Source: an uncultured Eubacteriales bacterium (GTDB taxonomy: Bacteria > Bacillota > Clostridia > Oscillospirales > Butyricicoccaceae). From it: a stretch of DNA of 15,627 bases. Of this stretch, positions 1-6,907 are shown in pieces; within the stretch, counting starts at the first letter, position 1, and each line of letters opens with the position of its first letter. A program made the translations under genes and the position numbers. The notes below the pieces were generated by a model. The model searched no databases and was not told the DNA's origin. It worked only from the letters and a program-made list of their open reading frames with translations. The stretch spans positions 1-15,627 of the forward strand of contig CAKTWY010000039.1 in assembly GCA_934630445.1 (NCBI GenBank), read 5' to 3'.

Positions 1-648
1 GTATGCGCGCTGAGCGACCCGTCGATCGAGCGGCGCATATCTGAGCTGGCGCAGGGCGGCATACCCTGCATCACCTTCAATTCCGATCTGCCAGGCAGCC
101 GGCGGCTGTGTTTTGTCGGGCAGGATATCCGCAAATCCGGACGTGTGGCCGCGCAGCTGATGCACAAATGCGTGCCGTCGGACGGTGTCGTCCTCGCCAC
201 GGTTGGAAACCTCAAATTCGACGGTCATCTGCAGCGGCTGAACGGTTTTCAGGAGCGCATGCTCGAGCTGGGGTTTGACAGGCGGCAGATCCTGGTCGCC
301 GAAACATTCAACGATTATGAGACCACGCTGCGCGTGGTCTCCCAGGCGCTCGAGGCCCACCCTGCCCTCAGCGGGATCTATATGGCGAACCTGAGTGTCT
401 CCGGCTGCGCCGAGGCCGTACGCCTGGCAGGGAAGCACGAACGCGTGCGCGTCATCTGCCACGATATCAATGAGGGCATCCGCCGGCTCCTGCTCGACGG
501 CAGCATCGACTTCACCATTCCGCAGGACCTGAAAAACCAGGGCTACGCCCCGCTGCGCCTGCTGCGCGACGTCGTACAGCTGGGCAAAGCGCCGGATGCG
601 GCAGCCTTCGACGACCGCATCCAGATCAGCTGCGCGGAAAACCTGTAA
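1..648 (+). CDS. LacI-family transcriptional regulator, ligand-binding domain (5' truncated by window edge)
   Basis: The frame is open from base 1 to the TAA at 646-648, giving 215 residues; the start and the DNA-binding helix-turn-helix lie outside the window. What remains is the C-terminal lobe region of a periplasmic-binding-protein-type sugar sensor. Visible landmarks are the TFNSDLPGSRR and FVGQD stretch near the window start (a LacI-family hinge/ligand region), GVVLATVGN, the LSGIYMANLSVSG strand-turn, RVICHDIN, and DFTIPQDLKNQGY near the end, which is the typical last strand/helix of LacI sensors. A stand-alone ABC-transporter binding protein would look similar in the core, but the DINEGIRRLL...IPQDLKNQGY ending is much more like a regulator. 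By family it would bind a sugar or sugar-like effector and control a nearby transport/catabolic operon upstream of this window; the ligand cannot be read from the sequence. It is followed by a strong terminator at 667-705. Confidence 0.82.
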   Translation, partial: VCALSDPSIERRISELAQGGIPCITFNSDLPGSRRLCFVGQDIRKSGRVAAQLMHKCVPSDGVVLATVGNLKFDGHLQRLNGFQERMLELGFDRRQILVAETFNDYETTLRVVSQALEAHPALSGIYMANLSVSGCAEAVRLAGKHERVRVICHDINEGIRRLLLDGSIDFTIPQDLKNQGYAPLRLLRDVVQLGKAPDAAAFDDRIQISCAENL

Positions 649-664
649 ATAGATCCGCCAAAGC

Positions 665-705
665 AAAGCGCGGCCGCTGCGAAATCGCAGCGGCCGCGCT
701 TTTTT
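665..705. terminator. Bidirectional intrinsic terminator between lacI-type gene and flotillin gene
   Basis: A perfect 16-bp inverted repeat (667-682 and 685-700, AGCGCGGCCGCTGCGA and its complement; in RNA the loop opens to about 6 nt) is followed by six T on the + strand (700-705) and preceded by AAA (665-667), which gives a short U-run on the - strand. It sits between the convergent stops at 648 (+) and 709 (-), so it can serve both. Confidence 0.9.
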
Positions 706-708
706 CTG

Positions 709-2109
709 TTACTGCTCCGTCGCCGGCGCTTCAGGCGCTTCGGGCTTCGGGTCGTCTTCCTTCTTTTTACCGAGGAACTCCGGCAGGTTCATGCCGGCCA
801 TTTCAAAAAGTTCATTCATCGGCGGGATCGACTTCGCCATCCCCGCGAGAAAATTCGCAGTCGCGGTCTTGCCGTCTGTCGTCTGGCCGCCGTCCCAAAC
901 GGTGACACGGTCGATCTTGATGTTCTTGATCGCCTCCACCTGGATGCGCATCAGTTCTTCCATCTTGTCGGCGAGCATCAGGCGCAGCGCGTCGTTCGCG
1001 TCGCCGCCGGCAGCCTCCACGACCTCTTTGAGGCCTTCCGCCTGCTTGGTGAGCATCGCCTGCACGCCGGTCGCTTCCGCTTCCATTTTGGCGAGTATGG
1101 CGTCCGCTTCACCGCGTGCGCGGCGGCGGATCTGCTCGGCCTCTGCCTCTGCCTCCAGCTCGAGTTTGCGCTTTTCGATCTCCGTCTTTACAATAATGTC
1201 CGCTTCCTGCGTGGCTTTTTCACGTGCATAACGCGCGGCCTCGGCCTTCTGCTCGGCGGCATATGCCTCCTCGAGCGCGCGGGCCGCCTGAATCTTCTCC
1301 GCGGAGGTCGCGATTTTCAGCGCTTCCGCTTCCTTTTCGCGGCGCGCCGCGTTTGACATGGAAATCTCCACCTGCGCGCTGTTTTCACCCTGAATCGCCT
1401 GAGAGTTCGCCTGCGCGACCTGCACACGCTGGTCACGGTGGGCATTCGCCTCGCCGATGGAGCCGTCGCGCTCCTGTTCGGCGACGCTCTTTTTCGCATC
1501 GTTGATGGCCTTTGCAGCCGCTTCCTTGCCGAGTGCGGAGATGTAGCCGGATTCGTCGCTGATGTCCGTTACGTTCACGTTGATCAGCCGCAGGCCGATC
1601 TTTTTCAGTTCGCCTTCGACGTTTCTCGACACAGCTTCGAGGAATTTATCGCGGTCGGTGTTGATCTCTTCAATATCCATCGTCGCGACGACAAGGCGCA
1701 GCTGGCCGAAAATAATATCCTTCGCCAGTTCCTGAATCTCCTGCAGCTTAAGGCCCAAAAGGCGCTCTGCCGCATTCTGCATAATGCCGCCCTCCGTCGA
1801 GATACCGACCGTGAAGCGCGAAGGTACGTTGATGCGGATATTCTGCCTGGAGAGCGCATTTTCCAGATCGACCGAAATGGAGAGCGGCGTCAGATCCAGA
1901 AACTCATACGCCTGGATGACCGGCCATACAAATGCCGCGCCGCCGTGGATACACCTGGCCGAGCGGGAGGTTCCGTCCGTATTGGAGCCGATTTTACCGT
2001 AGATGACCATGACCTTATCGGACGGACACTTTTTGTACCGCGACAGGACCATCAGCACAAGCGAAAATATAAGTACGACAACGACGCACACAAGGATGAT
2101 GCCTTCCAT
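709..2109 (-). CDS. floT: Flotillin (SPFH/Band 7 membrane scaffold protein), FloT/YuaG-like
   Basis: This 466-residue protein is a bacterial flotillin, which oligomerises at the inner face of the membrane and organises membrane microdomains. Residues 3-23 form one hydrophobic N-terminal segment; a Band 7/SPFH domain follows at about 27-190 (VMVIYGKIG, AERLLGL, VRDI-like region with GLRLINVNVTDI). Residues about 190-345 are a long Ala/Glu-rich coiled coil with many EA/AE repeats (for example EKRKLELEAEAEAEQIRRRA), diagnostic for flotillins. The C-terminal part (380-466) contains IKIDRVTVWDGG, a conserved flotillin segment, and ends in an acidic Pro/Glu-rich tail. The ATG at 2109 is preceded by GTGAGGTAGG, a reasonable ribosome-binding site. 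It lies 30 bases behind nfeD on the same strand, the same pairing as yuaF-yuaG of Bacillus subtilis, so the two are almost certainly one operon. In B. subtilis the pair responds to envelope stress; no such promoter could be identified here. Confidence 0.93.
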   Translation of the reverse strand: MEGIILVCVVVVLIFSLVLMVLSRYKKCPSDKVMVIYGKIGSNTDGTSRSARCIHGGAAFVWPVIQAYEFLDLTPLSISVDLENALSRQNIRINVPSRFTVGISTEGGIMQNAAERLLGLKLQEIQELAKDIIFGQLRLVVATMDIEEINTDRDKFLEAVSRNVEGELKKIGLRLINVNVTDISDESGYISALGKEAAAKAINDAKKSVAEQERDGSIGEANAHRDQRVQVAQANSQAIQGENSAQVEISMSNAARREKEAEALKIATSAEKIQAARALEEAYAAEQKAEAARYAREKATQEADIIVKTEIEKRKLELEAEAEAEQIRRRARGEADAILAKMEAEATGVQAMLTKQAEGLKEVVEAAGGDANDALRLMLADKMEELMRIQVEAIKNIKIDRVTVWDGGQTTDGKTATANFLAGMAKSIPPMNELFEMAGMNLPEFLGKKKEDDPKPEAPEAPATEQ

Positions 2110-2139
2110 TTTACCTACCTCACTTTTCTTTTATTTATG

Positions 2140-2775
2140 TCAGCTCCTCCTGACACGCTGTTTTCTGCAGACCACGAGCGTGGTCTTGCCGGACACGGCG
2201 GTAACAAGTACCTCCGTTCCCGTGGGGATCGCCTCGTTCTCGTCCGTCACAGCGTCAAATTCGCCCAGCCGCTCCTGAACGAGCACATTTACCTTGCCCT
2301 GTTCCTCCCTGTTGGCCGGAATGGTCAGATAGACCGTTCCAGCACATCCGATCGCGTTTCTCAGCTCGACCGTTCCGTCGTTCTGAAGCCGCAGTGCCGC
2401 ACGCAGAATCAGAGCGATGACGATCATCGACGCAAAGCCCATAACCCCCGCGACCGCCGACGCGGCAGCCGGGTGTACGCCTGCGCGCAGCAGCCACAGC
2501 CCGCCCCAGCCGAACACTGAAAAGAACGCCACGAATCCACGCACTGTGAAAATACGCAGGCCCGCATCTGAAAGCTCCGCCACGTCGCCCTGATCGAAAT
2601 CAGGCGCACCGTCCGCGTCGAAGTCCGCATCGGTATCGATCGCCGCTTCCGGTCCGTCTCCTCCGAGGCCAAACAGCAGCAGAAGCGTCTGGATAACGAG
2701 GATGATCGTCGCTGGAAGCGCAATATAGGCAAAGCCATGTTCGATCGCACTGAGCGATTGCCACCACTGCAACAT
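2140..2775 (-). CDS. NfeD-family membrane protein (YuaF-like), flotillin partner
   Basis: A 211-residue NfeD-type protein. Hydrophobic segments lie at about 15-36, 80-97 and 104-127, followed by a soluble C-terminal domain at about 135-205 (IGCAGTVYLTIP..., GTEVLVTAVSGKTTLVV) with the pattern of the NfeD OB-fold. Between the first two membrane segments is a very acidic loop (about 38-70) with a DFDADG motif at 51-56. Short NfeD proteins without the ClpP-type protease domain are encoded next to flotillins and act with them; that is the arrangement here (floT starts 30 bases downstream). The ATG at 2775 has AGGGGGG about 7 bases upstream. The 132 bases between it and the preceding DUF1836 gene hold a small GCGGC/GCCGC hairpin (about 2884-2898) but no T-run, so read-through from that gene is possible. 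Confidence 0.9.
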   Translation of the reverse strand: MLQWWQSLSAIEHGFAYIALPATIILVIQTLLLLFGLGGDGPEAAIDTDADFDADGAPDFDQGDVAELSDAGLRIFTVRGFVAFFSVFGWGGLWLLRAGVHPAAASAVAGVMGFASMIVIALILRAALRLQNDGTVELRNAIGCAGTVYLTIPANREEQGKVNVLVQERLGEFDAVTDENEAIPTGTEVLVTAVSGKTTLVVCRKQRVRRS

Positions 2776-2907
2776 AATGTTCCCCCCTGTTTTCCTTAAT
2801 TTGGGATATGGAAATGTATTTCTATCAATCTATATGATGCAGGTTCCGTACGAAAACCCGCCTGGACGAAATGTGCGCGCGGCTTTATGCCGCCGTTCAT
2901 CTACGCA

Positions 2908-3468
2908 CTATTCATCAAGTCCCGAAAGGAGGACGAGTGCCTGCTGGCGCAGCAGCGATGCGCCGTATGCCGTAAGGATCACGTGCAGGCCGCGGCAAAC
3001 ACGTTCCTTCGCCCCGGGATACGGCTCGGAATAATCAGCAAGCACCTCCTCACACCAGGATCGAATTTCCACATTCCCCGCCGTCCTGCGCTCGTAAAGG
3101 AGCACGCTCAGGCGGACAATGTATAAGTACAGGCGCGCGTCGTCGATAATATCGTCCGATTCATCGTCGAGGTGCCCGTTGATGTAAGAAAGAAGCCTGC
3201 AGATCGTATCGAGCTGGAGCGAATCTTTCAGCATATTGATAATCAGGATCCTTGAAAATTGCCTCCGGCTGTACTTTTTCTTATCCGGCGGCGAAACGAA
3301 ACCCCGCTTGACCCAATTCTGAATGACATACGGCTCAAGCCCCGTCAGCTGACTTACCTGCGAGAGCATCAGCCCGCCTGTCAAAAACAGCGGCGAGAGC
3401 AATGCATCCGCGGCGCCCGGCCGATTCATATCCGCTTCGATCACTGTTCCCGGCAGCGTTTTTATCAT
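2908..3468 (-). CDS. DUF1836 domain protein, putative MerR-like DNA-binding regulator
   Basis: This 186-residue protein matches the DUF1836 pattern: a MerR-like helix-turn-helix (about 34-80, GLMLSQVSQLTGLEPYVIQN, then WVKRGFVSPP and KKYSRRQFSRIL) followed by helices with LQLDTICRLLSYING and a DDIIDDARLYLYI stretch. In MerR-like proteins the segment after the first helices reads W-V-K-R-G, as here, and recognises DNA. The family has no assigned molecular function that I know of. No effector-binding cysteines typical of metal sensors are obvious. The ATG at 3468 follows AGGAGG at 8 bases. It has a perfect consensus promoter whose spacer contains a 10-bp palindrome (3513-3522), which suggests autoregulation or repression (inference). 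nfeD and floT follow on the same strand with no clear terminator between. Confidence 0.8.
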   Translation of the reverse strand: MIKTLPGTVIEADMNRPGAADALLSPLFLTGGLMLSQVSQLTGLEPYVIQNWVKRGFVSPPDKKKYSRRQFSRILIINMLKDSLQLDTICRLLSYINGHLDDESDDIIDDARLYLYIVRLSVLLYERRTAGNVEIRSWCEEVLADYSEPYPGAKERVCRGLHVILTAYGASLLRQQALVLLSGLDE

Positions 3469-3499
3469 CGGTTTCGCCTCCTCCTATCAGGATGGTTCG

Positions 3500-3528
3500 A
3501 TTATATCACATGGTCATATGACTGTCAA
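3500..3528 (-). promoter_or_regulatory. Consensus sigma-A promoter of the DUF1836 gene with palindromic spacer
   Basis: On the - strand, TTGACA (3523-3528) and TATAAT (3500-3505) are separated by exactly 17 bases. Both hexamers are perfect. The spacer contains the perfect palindrome GTCATATGAC (3513-3522), adjoining the -35; a repressor there would block polymerase. The expected 5' leader is about 25 bases, ending with the AGGAGG site. Confidence 0.88.
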
Positions 3529-3599
3529 TAGTATATTCGTTATTTTTTTAACTTGTTATGTGATCTTTTCATGATGTCCTGTTATTCAGCGCACTGCTA

Positions 3600-3660
3600 T
3601 AAAAAGCCTGCTGCAAAACCAGTACTGCCATCGGCAAATGACATACGGTTTGCAGCAGGC
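3600..3660 (-). terminator. Intrinsic terminator of the glmU-prs-pth operon
   Basis: Arms GCCTGCTGCAAAACC (3606-3620) and GGTTTGCAGCAGGC (3647-3660) pair with one bulged A. On the - strand the stem is followed by TTTTTAT (3599-3605). The 26-base loop holds a nested TGCC/GGCA mini-hairpin (3627-3637). It lies about 30 bases after the pth stop codon. Confidence 0.82.
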
Positions 3661-3691
3661 CTTTCCTGCATGCGGTCCATTCCGCCGTATT

Positions 3692-4318
3692 CTATCCGTT
3701 ATAGAGGTTCATCGCCGCGTCGACGCCGTTTTCGATCACACAGGCGACCGCCTTCGCAGCACGTTCCTGCGCCTGCTGCAGGCGCTCACGATCGTCACCC
3801 TGCGGCTTTCCGAGCACCCAATCGGCCATATCGTATTCCTTGTGCGGCGGCGCGCCCACACCGATCTTCACACGCGGGAAGGCGTCGCTCTTCAAGTGAT
3901 AAATGATATTTTTAATGCCGTTATGACCCCCGTCGCTCCCCTTCCTGCGCACGCGAAGCCGTCCGCAATCGAGCGAAACATCGTCGAACAGCACGATGAT
4001 GTGTTCCGGCGGGATCTTGTAAAACGCCGCCGCATCGCGTACCGCTTCTCCGGACAGGTTCATAAACGTCTGCGGCTTGAGCAGCAGCACACGCGCGCCG
4101 CCCACCATCGCCTGTGCGCAGACAGCTTTAAATTTCAGATCCCTGATCTGCACATGCGCGTCGCGCGCAACGCATTCCACCGCCTCAAAGCCGACATTGT
4201 GGCGCGTCGCCTCGTATTTTGTACCCGGGTTGCCCAGCCCGACGATCAGCCAGGATACACTCCCCTGCAGCGGCGCGCTCTTCTTCTCAATTTTTGCGAA
4301 CAGATCGAATATCGACAT
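3692..4318 (-). CDS. pth: Peptidyl-tRNA hydrolase
   Basis: Pth cleaves peptidyl-tRNA released by stalled ribosomes and recycles tRNA. From the chosen ATG at 4318 the protein has 208 residues. Landmarks: LIVGLGNPG (24-32), TRHNVGF with the catalytic His (His40, equivalent to His20 of Escherichia coli), KPQTFMNLSG (81-90) with the substrate-binding Asn, FDDVSLDCGRLRVRRKGSDGGHNG in pieces at 111-134 with the conserved Asp and GGHNG Asn, and PRVKIGVG near 148. The body has usual family length, but about 22 residues (MSIFDLFAKIEKK...) precede the GLGNPG core; such an extension is known in some Clostridia. The frame is open further upstream to 4399, but that part is encoded by a terminator-like hairpin and lies before the AAAAGGA ribosome-binding site, so 4318 is the better start. 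It is the last gene of glmU-prs-pth. Confidence 0.95.
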   Translation of the reverse strand: MSIFDLFAKIEKKSAPLQGSVSWLIVGLGNPGTKYEATRHNVGFEAVECVARDAHVQIRDLKFKAVCAQAMVGGARVLLLKPQTFMNLSGEAVRDAAAFYKIPPEHIIVLFDDVSLDCGRLRVRRKGSDGGHNGIKNIIYHLKSDAFPRVKIGVGAPPHKEYDMADWVLGKPQGDDRERLQQAQERAAKAVACVIENGVDAAMNLYNG

Positions 4319-4342
4319 AACACTGCGTCCTTTTCCTTTGAT

Positions 4343-4383
4343 AAAAGCGGGCCCGCCACGCGCATCGCGCGGTGACAGGCCCG
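4343..4383 (-). terminator. Terminator-like hairpin between prs and pth
   Basis: On the - strand CGGGCCTGTCACCGCGCG (4383-4366) pairs with CGCGTGGCGGGCCCG (4362-4348) through a 14-15 bp stem containing two G-U pairs and one bulged C, followed by CTTTTATC (short run of four T at 4346-4343). It lies 25 bases after the prs stop (4409) and about 25 bases before the pth start. It is probably a partial terminator or mRNA-processing/stability element inside the operon; A-rich sequence on its other side (AAAG) gives it a weakly bidirectional look. Confidence 0.6.
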
Positions 4384-4408
4384 TCTTTGCTTGAGACAAC
4401 TTTCCCGA

Positions 4409-5368
4409 TCAGCCAAACAGCGGCGAGATCGAAACCTCTTCATAAATACGTGCAATCGCTTCGGTAAACACCGGAGCCACAGGAAGCACGCGGATCTTAT
4501 CGCACTTTTTCTCCTCGGTCTGCTTGATGGTGTCAAGGATGACCATCTCTTTGATCGGGCTCTTTTCAATGATCTCGATCGCCTTGCCGGAAAGCACGCC
4601 GTGCGTCGCACAGGCGTACACCTCGGTCGCGCCGCCCTTCTCGATCAGGGCGTTGGCGCCATTGACAAGCGTTCCGGCAGTGTCGATCAGGTCGTCGACA
4701 AGGATCACGCGTTTGCCGCGCACATCGCCGATGATGTTCATGACCTCGGAAACGTTCGCGCGCTGACGGCGTTTGTCAATAATCGCAAGGGGCAGCTCCA
4801 GCTTTGTTGTAAATTTGCGCGCACGGCCGACGGAGCCCAGATCCGGCGACACGACGACGACATCCTCGCGGCTGTGGCCAAATTTTTCCGCCACATCCGG
4901 GATGAGAACAGACGTGCCAAGCAGGTTGTCGACCGGAATATCAAAAAAGCCGGTCAGCTGGGGCGCGTGCAGGTCCATCGTCAGCACGCGGTCCGCACCG
5001 GCCGCGGTGATGATATCTGCGACAAGCTTCGCCGAGATGGGGTCGCGCGCCTTCGCTTTTCTGTCCTGGCGGGCATACCCGAAATAAGGAATCACCGCCG
5101 TGATGCGCCCCGCCGAAGCGCGGCGGAAAGCGTCTATCATAATGAGGAGCTCCATGATATTGTTGTTCACCGGCGTGCAGGTCGACTGCACTACGAAAAC
5201 GTCAGAACCACGCACAGTTTCGTTGATGGATACGCTGATTTCACCGTCCGAAAACGTGGACACCACCGCATCACCCAGATGCAGCCCCAGCGACTGGGCG
5301 ATCTGCGCCGCCAGCTCTTTATGCGAGTTGCCGGCGAAAATTTTGATGTTCTTGCCATGTGCGATCAT
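4409..5368 (-). CDS. prs: Ribose-phosphate pyrophosphokinase (PRPP synthetase)
   Basis: This 319-residue enzyme transfers pyrophosphate from ATP to ribose 5-phosphate and makes PRPP for purine, pyrimidine, NAD, histidine and tryptophan synthesis in the cytosol. Family features are all present: FSDGE at 39-43, the flexible ATP loop PYFGYARQDRK (94-104), the metal/ATP region MDLHAPQLTGFFDIPVDNL (131-149), SPDLGSVGRA (174-183), the KRR segment (199-201), and the PRPP-binding loop VILVDDLIDTAGTL (221-234). Length is that of the class I enzyme, which is allosterically inhibited by ADP. The ATG at 5368 follows GGAGG at 9 bases. It lies 91 bases after glmU with no terminator between, the classic Gram-positive gcaD-prs order. 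Confidence 0.97.
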   Translation of the reverse strand: MIAHGKNIKIFAGNSHKELAAQIAQSLGLHLGDAVVSTFSDGEISVSINETVRGSDVFVVQSTCTPVNNNIMELLIMIDAFRRASAGRITAVIPYFGYARQDRKAKARDPISAKLVADIITAAGADRVLTMDLHAPQLTGFFDIPVDNLLGTSVLIPDVAEKFGHSREDVVVVSPDLGSVGRARKFTTKLELPLAIIDKRRQRANVSEVMNIIGDVRGKRVILVDDLIDTAGTLVNGANALIEKGGATEVYACATHGVLSGKAIEIIEKSPIKEMVILDTIKQTEEKKCDKIRVLPVAPVFTEAIARIYEEVSISPLFG

Positions 5369-5459
5369 TTTTTACATCCTCCGATATTGTCCGTATTCTT
5401 TGGCTCTTACCCGCTGCACTTCTGTCGTTTTTATCGCTGCGCAATGTTGAATGACCTGA

Positions 5460-6566
5460 TTATTTTTTGTCCGCTCTCCTGTCGTGCCAGCCGTGCTTGA
5501 TCACCTGCCTGGCGCGCGCGATGGCGAGCGTCTTTTCCGGCACATCATCCGTAATGGTCGACCCTGCTGCGATATATGCATCGTCGCCGACGGTAACAGG
5601 CGCGACAAGATTGGCATTGCAGCCAATAAAGGCGTGGTCACCGATACGTGTCAGCGTTTTCTTCGCGCCGTCGTAGTTCACCGTCACCGTGCCGCAGCCG
5701 AAGTTGCAGTCGCGCCCGACGATTGCATCTCCTACATAAGTCAAATGCGATATCTTTGTGCCATCGCCGATCTTCGCTTTCTTGAGCTCCACGAAATCGC
5801 CGACCTTCACGCCGCTGCCCACTTCGCTCCCCGGACGGATATAGGCGAAGGGCCCTATATGCGCATGCTCCCCAATTGTACTGGAATAGATCTGAGAGGC
5901 GTTTACGCGCGTTGCCCGGCCGATATGCGCATCTTCCAGGAGGCAATTCGGCCCGATGATCGCGCCGGCGCCGACCGTCGTGCTGCCTTTCAGGATCGTA
6001 TTGGGCAGGATAACTGCGTCCGGCTCAATCTGCACATTGGGGCCGATATAAGTCGTAGCAACGTCGATGATGCGCACTTCTTTTTCAAGCAGTGCCAGAT
6101 TGATCCTGTCGCGCACAAATTCCGACACGCGGTACTCCGCAAGCGCGGATGTGACCGCCAGAAAATCGTCTCCTTCATTCACCGCGCTGGCTGCGAGCGA
6201 ACGGATATCCTCCGCCCTTGCGATATCGCACGCGCGCGCAAGGAAAACCGCTTCCCCCTGCACGGAGACCGGATCGAACGAAAGTTCATGCTCTGCGATC
6301 AGCCGGTCGAGCACGCCGCCGATCGTCACAACCGGTACGGACAAAACAAGCACGCTCCCGCTTTTTTCGGTGCAAAACCTTTTTGCCGCCTCAAAAGTGC
6401 CAAGCGTGCCAAATTTTTCGTCATCCTCTGAGATGACGGTGATATCTGTGATACTGCGCGCGCGCAGTGCGTCTGTAATCCATGATAATACGGGGTAAAA
6501 GATGATCTGCCTTGCAAAATCATCTTTTTTTCCGGAGATATTGATCACTGCGGAAATACCGTCCAA
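5460..6566 (-). CDS. glmU: GlmU-like protein: intact glucosamine-1-phosphate acetyltransferase domain, degenerate uridylyltransferase domain
   Basis: GlmU normally acetylates glucosamine-1-phosphate (C-terminal half) and then makes UDP-GlcNAc (N-terminal half) for the cell wall. From the TTG at 6566 this protein has 368 residues against about 456 usual. The C-terminal left-handed beta-helix (from about 172) is complete: RPGSEV (244-249), ELKKAKIG with the catalytic-region Lys, HLTYVGDA with the catalytic His (274), NYDG (297-300), and AIARARQ near the end, very like the Bacillus enzyme. The N-terminal half is shortened by roughly 60 residues. Where GlmU has LAAGxGTRM it has INISGKKDDFARQ, and where the metal-binding VLCGD occurs it has VLVLSVPVV; both catalytic signatures are missing. 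The upstream GTG at 6626 would place the promoter inside the gene; GGGGGAG lies 8 bases before the TTG. It is first in glmU-prs-pth. UDP-GlcNAc formation would need another enzyme. Confidence 0.88.
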   Translation of the reverse strand: MDGISAVINISGKKDDFARQIIFYPVLSWITDALRARSITDITVISEDDEKFGTLGTFEAAKRFCTEKSGSVLVLSVPVVTIGGVLDRLIAEHELSFDPVSVQGEAVFLARACDIARAEDIRSLAASAVNEGDDFLAVTSALAEYRVSEFVRDRINLALLEKEVRIIDVATTYIGPNVQIEPDAVILPNTILKGSTTVGAGAIIGPNCLLEDAHIGRATRVNASQIYSSTIGEHAHIGPFAYIRPGSEVGSGVKVGDFVELKKAKIGDGTKISHLTYVGDAIVGRDCNFGCGTVTVNYDGAKKTLTRIGDHAFIGCNANLVAPVTVGDDAYIAAGSTITDDVPEKTLAIARARQVIKHGWHDRRADKK

Positions 6567-6597
6567 CCCACTCACTCCCCCATGCCGATATAGTTTT

Positions 6598-6627
6598 ATT
6601 ATAACAGAGGATTCAGCAATTTGCACA
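6598..6627 (-). promoter_or_regulatory. Extended -10 promoter of the glmU operon
   Basis: On the - strand TGTTATAAT (6606-6598) is a perfect extended -10 element (TGnTATAAT). The matching -35 position, 18 bases upstream, is TGTGCA (6627-6622) and weak, as is common with extended -10 sites. The predicted start near 6591 gives a leader of about 25 bases to the TTG codon at 6566, and it rules out translation from the GTG at 6626. Confidence 0.72.
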
Positions 6628-6777
6628 CCAAAAATCCATAAAATATTTCCAAAAATCTGTGCAAAGATACTAGGACGCTATTTGAAAAATAAAAACGCGC
6701 CGCTTTTTCCACGCAGATGCACCCCCTGCGGCCGGTTCGATCCTGTGAAGCTGAAAAGATTTCCGCCCCCGCAGGAC

Positions 6778-6806
6778 TTTACCTTGTCCGCTTCTCTTGA
6801 TATAAT
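6778..6806 (+). promoter_or_regulatory. Promoter of the dnaD-dnaC-like operon
   Basis: TTTACC (6778-6783), 17 bases, TATAAT (6801-6806), with TGA just before the -10 making it also an extended -10 (TGATATAAT). The predicted start near 6813 gives a leader of about 95 bases. Confidence 0.75.
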
Positions 6807-6907
6807 ATGCGAAGAGCCGATATGATGACTGCGATTTGACCGTCCTCTCCGACGTCACGCCATAAAACGCTCTGTGTTTCGTTCTGATTTTTAATGAGGT
6901 GACAAGT

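Larger units (their letters stand above)
6567..6907. other. Divergent intergenic region, glmU / dnaD-like
   Basis: These 341 bases hold the glmU promoter (6598-6627) on the left and the dnaD-like promoter (6778-6806) on the right. The middle (6628-6777) is A/T-rich up to about 6700, contains no supported gene, RNA or repeat, and its only open frame runs antisense into the dnaD-like gene with an unnatural composition. The dnaD-like leader of about 95 bases after 6812 shows no strong hairpin by eye. Confidence 0.6.

Noticed and set aside
1438..2520. A 360-codon open frame on the + strand across nfeD and floT
   Set aside because: It lies antisense to two clear genes, has a low-complexity Arg/Asp/His-rich composition and no domain; long antisense frames are expected in G+C-rich DNA.
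6567..6626. GTG at 6626 as start of GlmU
   Set aside because: The extended -10 promoter TGTTATAAT lies inside this stretch, downstream of the GTG; a ribosome-binding site is well placed for TTG 6566 instead.
6734..6743. GGTTCGATCC resembling a tRNA T-loop
   Set aside because: The flanking bases do not pair as a T-stem and there is no acceptor, D or anticodon arm around it.
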